This document shows positions 31,899-37,959 of a stretch of 37,959 nucleotides of DNA, in pieces (position 1 is the stretch's first letter; each line of letters begins with the position of its first letter). The position numbers and the translations under genes were made by a program. This DNA comes from an uncultured Bacteroides sp. GTDB lineage: Bacteria; Bacteroidota; Bacteroidia; Bacteroidales; Bacteroidaceae. The notes under the pieces are model-generated. The model saw only the letters and a program-made list of their open reading frames with translations, had not been told where the DNA came from and made no database searches. The DNA lies in the NCBI GenBank assembly GCA_947071285.1, contig CAMTFK010000018.1, positions 1 to 37,959 on the forward strand, read 5' to 3'.

Positions 31899-32093
31899 GC
31901 TACAAACATAAGGAAATTTGTTAAGTTCCAAGTATCGTTTATTTCGGAAAAAATCCCTGAATCTTCTTCTTTTAGTCGGTCGCCTACCGGAAATGTTGTA
32001 TCAGATGCCGTTCTTTCCTGATATATTCGAAAACAAACTTGATATTTAGATAGATTTGTAATTACATTCTTATCGTATACTGCCGAAAATCAC

Positions 32094-32101
32094 TACCTTT
32101 G
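32094..32101 (+). promoter_or_regulatory. -7 promoter element for the ABC-F gene
   Basis: TACCTTTG matches TAnnTTTG and lies 30 bp upstream of the ABC-F ATG. A TTTG at 32055-32058 is further away than the usual -33 spacing. Confidence 0.6.
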
Positions 32102-32131
32102 CAGTCTTGAACGCTAAATTTCATTGACACT

Positions 32132-34099
32132 ATGATATCAGTAGAAGGACTGAAGGTGGAATTCAACGCCACGCCTTTGTTCGAAGACGTCTCTTACGTT
32201 ATCAACAAGAAAGACCGTATCGCCCTGGTGGGCAAGAATGGTGCGGGTAAATCTACCATGCTTAAGATATTGGCTGGCTTGCAACAGCCCACTTCCGGCG
32301 TTGTTGCCGTTCCCCGCGAATGTACTATCGGTTATCTGCCCCAGGTGATGATTCTCAGCGATGAGCGTACTGTGATGCAGGAAGCCGAACTTGCTTTCGA
32401 GCATATCTTCGAAATGCAGGCAAACATCGAACGCATGAACCAACAACTTGCCGAACGTACCGACTATGACAGCGAGGATTATCATAAACTTATCGACCGC
32501 TTCACCCATGAGAACGAACGCTTCCTGATGATGGGCGGCACTAACTTCCGTGCCGAAATAGAACGAACCCTGCAAGGCCTGGGATTCAGCCGTGAGGACT
32601 TCGACCGTTCCACCAGTGAATTTTCCGGTGGCTGGCGTATGCGTATCGAATTGGCAAAACTCCTGCTCCGCCGTCCCGATGTGTTGTTGCTTGATGAGCC
32701 TACCAATCACCTTGACATTGAGAGTATCCAATGGCTGGAAAACTTCCTCTCTACCCGTGCCAACGCAGTGGTATTGGTAAGCCATGACCGTGCTTTCCTC
32801 AACAACGTCACCACACGCACCATCGAAATCACCTGTGGACAGATTTATGACTATAAAGTGAAGTACGACGAGTTCATTGTGCTGCGGAAAGAACGCCGCG
32901 AACAGCAACTTCGTGCCTACGAAAACCAGCAGAAGCAGATAGAAGATACCGAAGCCTTCATCGAACGTTTCCGCTATAAAGCCACCAAAGCCGTGCAGGT
33001 GCAAAGCCGCATCAAGCAACTGGAAAAGATAGACCGCATTGAAGTGGACGAAGAAGATAACTCGGCACTGCGCCTGAAATTCGTATGTAGCAGTCGTAGC
33101 GGAAGCTATCCCGTCATCTGCGAGGATGTAGCCAAAGCTTATGGTGACCATGTCATTTTTCATGATGTGAACCTCACTATCAATCGTGGTGAGAAGGTGG
33201 CATTTGTTGGGAAGAACGGTGAAGGTAAATCCACCCTCGTGAAGTGTATCATGGATGAGATAACCGATTATACCGGAAAGCTGACTCTGGGACATAACGT
33301 GCAGATAGGATACTTTGCCCAGAACCAGGCACAGCTTCTTGATGAAACCCTTACGGTGTTCGATACTATCGACCGTGTGGCAGTGGGGGATATCCGTACG
33401 AAGATACGTGATATTCTCGGTGCATTCATGTTCGGCGGTGAGGCTTCCGACAAGAAAGTGAAAGTGCTTTCAGGTGGTGAACGTACCCGTCTGGCAATGA
33501 TTAAGCTCCTGCTGGAACCGGTGAACTTCCTGATACTGGACGAACCTACCAACCATCTGGATATGCGTTCGAAAGATGTACTGAAAGATGCTATCCGCGA
33601 ATTTGACGGTACGGTGATATTAGTCAGCCACGACCGTGACTTCCTTGACGGACTTGCGACTAAAGTATATGAGTTCGGTGGTGGCGTTGTGAAAGAACAC
33701 CTCGGCGGCATCTACGATTTCCTGCAGAAAAAGCAGATAGAAAGCCTGAATGAATTACAGAAATCACCGACACTCTCTGCTTCCCCCTCTAACGGAAAGG
33801 AAAGTGTCGATAAGGATGTGACAGGACAGTCCTCCGGTGCCAAACTCTCTTATGAAGAGCAAAAGGAACTGAACAAGAAACTCAAGAAGCTGGAACGCCG
33901 CGTTGCCGACTGTGAAGAGGAGATAGAGCAGACAGAATCCGCCATTGCCATTCTCGAAGCCAAAATGGCAACTCCCGAAGGCGCTTCGGACATGGCACTC
34001 TACGAACAGCATCAGAAGTTGAAACAACAACTCGACTCCGTGATGGAAGAGTGGGATACCGCCTCTACCGAACTGGAAGAAGCGCGTGGTAACCAATGA
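32132..34099 (+). CDS. ABC-F family ATPase
   Basis: The 655-aa soluble protein has two ATPase domains and no membrane segment. First domain: Walker A GKNGAGKST (residues 34-42), signature FSGGWRMR and Walker B VLLLDEPTNHLD. Second domain: GKNGEGKST, LSGGERTR and FLILDEPTNHLD. A linker of charged helix between them (RKERREQQLRAYENQQKQI) is the P-site tRNA-interaction motif region. The C-terminus (residues about 570-655) is a coiled coil as in Uup-type ABC-F proteins. ABC-F proteins act on the ribosome as translation factors, and some give antibiotic resistance by target protection. The M13 peptidase gene follows directly, with its signal starting 29 bp after this stop. Confidence 0.92.
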   Translation: MISVEGLKVEFNATPLFEDVSYVINKKDRIALVGKNGAGKSTMLKILAGLQQPTSGVVAVPRECTIGYLPQVMILSDERTVMQEAELAFEHIFEMQANIERMNQQLAERTDYDSEDYHKLIDRFTHENERFLMMGGTNFRAEIERTLQGLGFSREDFDRSTSEFSGGWRMRIELAKLLLRRPDVLLLDEPTNHLDIESIQWLENFLSTRANAVVLVSHDRAFLNNVTTRTIEITCGQIYDYKVKYDEFIVLRKERREQQLRAYENQQKQIEDTEAFIERFRYKATKAVQVQSRIKQLEKIDRIEVDEEDNSALRLKFVCSSRSGSYPVICEDVAKAYGDHVIFHDVNLTINRGEKVAFVGKNGEGKSTLVKCIMDEITDYTGKLTLGHNVQIGYFAQNQAQLLDETLTVFDTIDRVAVGDIRTKIRDILGAFMFGGEASDKKVKVLSGGERTRLAMIKLLLEPVNFLILDEPTNHLDMRSKDVLKDAIREFDGTVILVSHDRDFLDGLATKVYEFGGGVVKEHLGGIYDFLQKKQIESLNELQKSPTLSASPSNGKESVDKDVTGQSSGAKLSYEEQKELNKKLKKLERRVADCEEEIEQTESAIAILEAKMATPEGASDMALYEQHQKLKQQLDSVMEEWDTASTELEEARGNQ

Positions 34100-34128
34100 C
34101 ATGTATCAACCAATTTAATAATACAAAA

Positions 34129-36165
34129 ATGAGATTTACCAAGTATTTACCTTTCGCTGCAATTTGCCTCATGATGGCAGGATGCGGTACGGGCAAGCAG
34201 AAGGCTGAATTGACAGCCGGCATTAAACTTGCCAATCTGGACACGACTGCCCTCCCGGGAAGCAGTTTCTATCAGTACGCCTGTGGGGGTTGGATTGAAA
34301 GCCATCCACTTTCAGCCGAATATTCACAGTATGGTTCTTTCACCGAACTTGCCGAGAACAACCGCAAACAGATACAAGGTCTGATTGAGGAACTTGCCGC
34401 CACCCAGCACGAAGCCGGAAGTGTAGCTCAGAAGGTGGGTGACCTTTATAAAATTGTCATGGACAGCGTGAAGCTGAACAAAGAAGGTGTTGCCCCTATC
34501 AAAGCCGACCTGGAACAGATTGCCGCTCTGAAAGACAAAAAAGATGTCTATGCTCTACTGGCTAATTTGCGTAAGCAAGGCATCGGCGCTTACCTCGGAA
34601 TGTATGTTGCCGCCGATGAAATGAACAGTAATGAGAATGCCGTACAAACTTACCAAAGCGGTTTGAGTATGGGCGAACGTGACTATTATCTGGCTACCGA
34701 CCCTGCTACTACTGCTATCCGCGACGCTTTCCGCACCCATGTGCAGAAGATGTATCAATTGGCAGGCTTCGATGAGGCTACCGCTAAGAACGGCATGGAA
34801 GTAGTGATGGACGTAGAAACTCGTCTTGCCAAGGCTTTCCGCTCTCGCACCGAACTGCGTGACCCGCATGCCAACTACAACAAGATGAGCATGGAAGAAA
34901 TAAAGAAGAATTATCCCACTTTTGATTGGGACGCTTATCTGTCAGAGCTTGGCTTGAAGGATGTAAAAGAAATCATCGTAGGCCAGCCCGTTTCCTTGAC
35001 CGAGGCTGCCAATATTCTGGATACATTGCCTGTTGACCAGCAATCCCTTTATCTGCAATGGAAACTGATTGATGCTGCCGCCAACTTCCTGAATGATGAA
35101 ATGGCTCAACAAAACTTCGACTTCTATGAACGCACTATGTCCGGAACACAAGAGATGCAACCTCGTTGGAAGACGGCCGTTTCTGTTGTCAGCTCTGCAC
35201 TGGGTGAAGCTGTGGGACAGATGTACGTGGAAAAATATTTCCCTGCTGCTGCCAAAGAACGTATGGTTACTCTGGTGAAGAATCTTCAGACGAGCCTGGG
35301 CGAGCGCATCAACAACCTGCCTTGGATGAGCGACGAAACCAAACAGAAAGCACAGGAAAAACTGGCCACCTTCCACGTGAAGATTGGCTATCCTGATAAG
35401 TGGAAAGACTATTCCACACTGGAAATCAAAGACGACTCATACTGGAACAACTTCAAACGTGCCAGCTTGTGGAACTATGCCGAAATGGTAGCGAAAGCCG
35501 GTAAACCGGTAGACAAAGACGAATGGCTGATGACCCCGCAAACCGTAAACGCTTATTACAATCCGACAACGAACGAAATCTGTTTCCCTGCCGGTATCCT
35601 GCAATATCCCTTCTTTGATATGGAAGCTGACGATGCCTTCAACTACGGTGCCATCGGTGTGGTAATCGGTCACGAAATGACACACGGATTCGACGACCAG
35701 GGGCGCCAGTACGACAAAGACGGTAACCTGAAAGACTGGTGGACGGAAGAAGACGCCAAGAACTTTGAGAAACGTGCTGACGTAATGGTTGCTTTCTTCG
35801 ACAGCATCGAAGTGGCTCCGGGTGTACATGCCAACGGACGTATGACATTGGGTGAGAACATCGCTGACCACGGTGGTCTGCAAGTTTCTTTCCAGGCATT
35901 CAAAAACGCTACGGCTGCCGCTCCGCTGGAAGTGAAAGACGGTTTCACTCCCGAACAACGTTTCTTCCTGGCCTATGCCAACGTCTGGGCCAACAACACC
36001 CGCCCCGAAGCCATCCTGCAATTAACGAAGATGGATGTGCACTCTTTGGGTAAATGGCGTGTAGACGCTGCATTGCCACACATCGCAGCATGGAACGAGG
36101 CATTCGGCATTACTGAAAAAGACCCGATGTTCGTACCGGTAGAAGAACGCGTCTCTATCTGGTAA
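34129..36165 (+). CDS. M13-family metallopeptidase lipoprotein
   Basis: The 678-aa protein begins at MRFTKYLPFAAICLMMAGC, with lipidated Cys19. An upstream ATG at 34096 overlaps the ABC-F stop as ATGA but would place 11 residues before the signal, so I prefer 34129. It is a neprilysin-type zinc endopeptidase: HEMTH (His515, Glu516, His519) in VVIGHEMTHGFDDQGRQYD, the third zinc ligand Glu576 in GENIADHGG, and the substrate-binding NAYYNP motif near residue 475. It probably degrades small peptides in the periplasm or at the cell surface. No acidic surface-export tract follows the Cys (CGTGKQK). Array C begins 6 bp after the stop. Confidence 0.93.
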   Translation: MRFTKYLPFAAICLMMAGCGTGKQKAELTAGIKLANLDTTALPGSSFYQYACGGWIESHPLSAEYSQYGSFTELAENNRKQIQGLIEELAATQHEAGSVAQKVGDLYKIVMDSVKLNKEGVAPIKADLEQIAALKDKKDVYALLANLRKQGIGAYLGMYVAADEMNSNENAVQTYQSGLSMGERDYYLATDPATTAIRDAFRTHVQKMYQLAGFDEATAKNGMEVVMDVETRLAKAFRSRTELRDPHANYNKMSMEEIKKNYPTFDWDAYLSELGLKDVKEIIVGQPVSLTEAANILDTLPVDQQSLYLQWKLIDAAANFLNDEMAQQNFDFYERTMSGTQEMQPRWKTAVSVVSSALGEAVGQMYVEKYFPAAAKERMVTLVKNLQTSLGERINNLPWMSDETKQKAQEKLATFHVKIGYPDKWKDYSTLEIKDDSYWNNFKRASLWNYAEMVAKAGKPVDKDEWLMTPQTVNAYYNPTTNEICFPAGILQYPFFDMEADDAFNYGAIGVVIGHEMTHGFDDQGRQYDKDGNLKDWWTEEDAKNFEKRADVMVAFFDSIEVAPGVHANGRMTLGENIADHGGLQVSFQAFKNATAAAPLEVKDGFTPEQRFFLAYANVWANNTRPEAILQLTKMDVHSLGKWRVDAALPHIAAWNEAFGITEKDPMFVPVEERVSIW

Positions 36166-36170
36166 TTACT

Positions 36171-36296
36171 GCCACCGCGTTGGCAAAACTTTGCCACCGT
36201 GTTGGCAAAACTTTGCCACTGCGATGGCAAGACTTTGCCACTGTGATGGCAAGACTTTGCCACTGTGATGGCAAGACTTTGCCACTGCGGTGGCAA
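36171..36296. repeat. Tandem array C: six 22-bp palindromic units
   Basis: GCCAC begins at 36171, 36193, 36215, 36237, 36259 and 36281, an exact 22-bp period. Each unit is TTGCCA-N6-TGGCAA, an 18-nt dyad, plus a 4-nt linker (AACT or GACT). The N6 loop varies (CCGCGT, CCGTGT, CTGCGA, CTGTGA, CTGCGG). The array starts 6 bp after the M13 stop. It has no unique spacers and no nearby cas genes, so it is not CRISPR. Single-stranded, each unit could fold into a short hairpin. Confidence 0.95.
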
Positions 36297-36351
36297 AAAT
36301 GCTCTGATAACACAATGATATTCAGAGTTCCTACTTTACGAAAAATAAAGC

Positions 36352-36390
36352 AAAAGGCAGTAAATCCTAAACAGGATTGCTGCCTTTTTT
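36352..36390 (+). terminator. Rho-independent terminator after M13 peptidase
   Basis: AAAAGGCAG (36352-36360) pairs with CTGCCTTTT (36380-36388), with further pairing of AATCCT and AGGATT inside. A run of T follows. This ends the ABC-F/M13 transcript before purH. With array C and the purH promoter it accounts for the 312-bp gap; I see nothing else in it. Confidence 0.85.
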
Positions 36391-36442
36391 AATTATACCT
36401 AATTTATTGTGTTTGAGTATATGTGCAAATAAACATTTTTAG

Positions 36443-36450
36443 TACCTTTG
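36443..36450 (+). promoter_or_regulatory. -7 promoter element for purH
   Basis: TACCTTTG matches TAnnTTTG and lies 27 bp upstream of the purH ATG. No well-spaced TTTG -33 element was found. Confidence 0.6.
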
Positions 36451-36477
36451 CGCATCAAATCGTTAATACGCAAATCC

Positions 36478-37959
36478 ATGTCTGAAACAAAAAAAATTAA
36501 AACCGCTCTGGTATCGGTTTATCATAAGGAAGGTTTGGACGAAATAATTACCAAACTGCATGAAGAAGGAGTAGAGTTTCTGTCAACCGGCGGAACTCGT
36601 CAGTTTATAGAATCACTGGGTTATCCCTGCAAGGCAGTGGAAGACCTGACAACATATCCCTCTATCCTGGGAGGACGTGTGAAAACCTTGCACCCGAAGG
36701 TGTTCGGTGGTATTCTTTGCCGTCGCGGACTGGAACAGGATATGCAACAGATTGAAAAATATGAAATTCCCGAAATAGACCTCGTAATCGTCGACCTGTA
36801 TCCGTTTGAAGCTACCGTGGCTTCCGGTGCCGACGAAGCATCTATCATCGAGAAGATTGACATAGGCGGCATCTCCCTGATACGTGCTGCTGCCAAAAAC
36901 TTTAATGATGTAGTGATTATAGCTTCTCAGGCTCAGTATCAACCGTTCCGCGACATGCTGATGGAACACGGAGCTACTACCTCTATCGAAGAACGCCGTT
37001 GGTTCGCCAAAGAGGCGTTTGCTGTTTCTTCCCACTATGACTCGGCCATTTTCAACTATTTCGATGGTGAAGAAGGTTCGGCATTCCGTTGCTCTGCCAA
37101 CAATCAGAAGACTTTGCGCTATGGTGAAAATCCGCACCAGAAGGGTTACTTCTATGGAAATCTGGAAGGAATGTTCGACCAGATTCATGGGAAAGAGATT
37201 TCTTACAATAACCTGCTCGATATCAACGCTGCCGTTGACCTGATAGACGAATTTGAAGATATAACGTTTGCCGTATTGAAGCATAACAATGCTTGCGGTC
37301 TGGCTTCGCGCGCCACGGTGCTCGAAGCATGGAACGATGCATTGGCAGGTGACCCCGTATCTGCTTTCGGTGGTGTGCTCATCACGAACGGTGTGATTGA
37401 TAAGGAAGCTGCCGAGGAAATCAACAAGATTTTCTTTGAAGTAATTATCGCTCCCGACTACGATGTGGATGCACTGGAAATACTGGGACAGAAGAAGAAT
37501 CGTATTATTCTGGTTCGCAAGCCGACCACGTTGCCGAAGAAACAGTTCCGTTCATTGCTGAACGGCGTATTGGTTCAGGACCGTGACCTGAACATCGAAC
37601 AGCCGGAAGATTTGAAAACAGTAACCACCAAAGCTCCTACTGCACAGGAAATAGAAGATATGCTCTTTGCAAATAAGATTGTGAAGAATAGCAAGTCCAA
37701 CGCCATCGTACTGGCAAAAGGCAAACAGTTGCTGGCAAGCGGTGTAGGACAGACTTCACGTGTGGATGCTTTGAAACAAGCTATTGAAAAAGCCAAGAAC
37801 TTTGGCTTCGACCTGAAAGGTGCCGTAATGGCATCCGACGCTTTCTTCCCCTTCCCCGACTGTGTGGAAATTGCCGGAGGCGAAGGCGTGACTGCTGTTA
37901 TCCAGCCGGGTGGCTCGATTAAAGACCAACTCTCGTTCGACTATTGCAATGAACATGAC
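36478..37959 (+). CDS. purH: Bifunctional AICAR formyltransferase/IMP cyclohydrolase, 3' partial
   Basis: The gene starts at 36478 and runs in frame to the window end (494 codons); about 10-15 residues are missing. The N-terminal IMP cyclohydrolase domain (about 1-200, MGS-like) has LSTGGTRQFIESLG and GGRVKTLHPKVFGGIL. The C-terminal AICAR formyltransferase domain has LRYGENPHQKG, KHNNACG, DPVSAFGGV and ASDAFFPFPD. The protein makes the last two steps of de novo purine (IMP) synthesis in the cytoplasm. The KHNNACG motif reads KHTNPCG in many other species. It carries its own promoter and a terminator precedes it. Confidence 0.97.
   Translation, partial: MSETKKIKTALVSVYHKEGLDEIITKLHEEGVEFLSTGGTRQFIESLGYPCKAVEDLTTYPSILGGRVKTLHPKVFGGILCRRGLEQDMQQIEKYEIPEIDLVIVDLYPFEATVASGADEASIIEKIDIGGISLIRAAAKNFNDVVIIASQAQYQPFRDMLMEHGATTSIEERRWFAKEAFAVSSHYDSAIFNYFDGEEGSAFRCSANNQKTLRYGENPHQKGYFYGNLEGMFDQIHGKEISYNNLLDINAAVDLIDEFEDITFAVLKHNNACGLASRATVLEAWNDALAGDPVSAFGGVLITNGVIDKEAAEEINKIFFEVIIAPDYDVDALEILGQKKNRIILVRKPTTLPKKQFRSLLNGVLVQDRDLNIEQPEDLKTVTTKAPTAQEIEDMLFANKIVKNSKSNAIVLAKGKQLLASGVGQTSRVDALKQAIEKAKNFGFDLKGAVMASDAFFPFPDCVEIAGGEGVTAVIQPGGSIKDQLSFDYCNEHD

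Noticed and set aside
31899..31931. TTG start for the DUF3943 protein
   Set aside because: The ATG at 31898 starts a typical signal peptide. The upstream codon is a rare start.
36180..36392. 70-aa plus-strand reading frame over array C
   Set aside because: It is translated 22-bp repeat sequence followed by the terminator, with no plausible start signal or domain.

Overview
The window looks like a Bacteroides-type (Bacteroidales) chromosome. The supporting signs are repeated TAnnTTTG promoter motifs, lipoproteins with Bacteroidetes-style signals, Bacteroidetes-restricted families (DUF4857, DUF4876, DUF6850, DUF3943), a lipoprotein TamA-like protein (TamL) next to TamB, and several structured intergenic repeats. 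The species cannot be fixed from the sequence alone. Family names were assigned by reading the sequence, not by a database search.

Layout. 1-524: 3' end of an RluA-type pseudouridine synthase. 621-3260 (minus): a three-gene ABC transporter operon (ATPase, permease, DUF4857 protein). 3316-3469: a tandem array of 22-bp palindromic units. 3545-10386 (minus): a putative metal or metal-chelate uptake operon, read as TonB-dependent receptor, surface lipoprotein (DUF4876), outer-membrane barrel (DUF6850), OB-fold-like lipoprotein, and PepSY-associated membrane protein. It resembles the xenosiderophore system XusABC in outline but has different accessory proteins. 10570-10833: a small secreted Pro/Glu/Ala-rich protein. 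11065-12486 (minus): a sigma54-dependent response regulator. 12578-18592 (plus): cyclophilin lipoprotein, M16 peptidase, MATE transporter, and a hybrid histidine kinase with receiver and HPt domains. 18754-25797: TamB and TamL. 25922-26833: a nucleotidyltransferase. 26920-30263 (minus): a compact four-gene cluster (HPr-kinase-like P-loop protein, soluble S24/S26 peptidase, PqqD-like recognition protein, ABC exporter) that looks like part of a RiPP-type peptide pathway without an evident precursor or known maturase. 30420-31898 (minus): DUF3943 protein. 32132-36165: ABC-F ATPase and M13 peptidase lipoprotein. 36478-end: purH, missing only its last few codons.

Two things stand out. First, there are three tandem arrays with unrelated sequence but the same exact 22-bp period and internal dyad symmetry (3316-3469, 12033-12117, 36171-36296). 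One of them lies inside a coding region and is read through all three frames. Second, the RRE/peptidase/exporter/kinase cluster at 26920-30263 has no recognisable precursor or core-modifying enzyme in the window. A further class of repeat, heptamer-built arms or inverted repeats, occurs at 13461-13550, 17753-17835 and 27344-27366. Two of these three also lie in-frame within protein linkers or loops.
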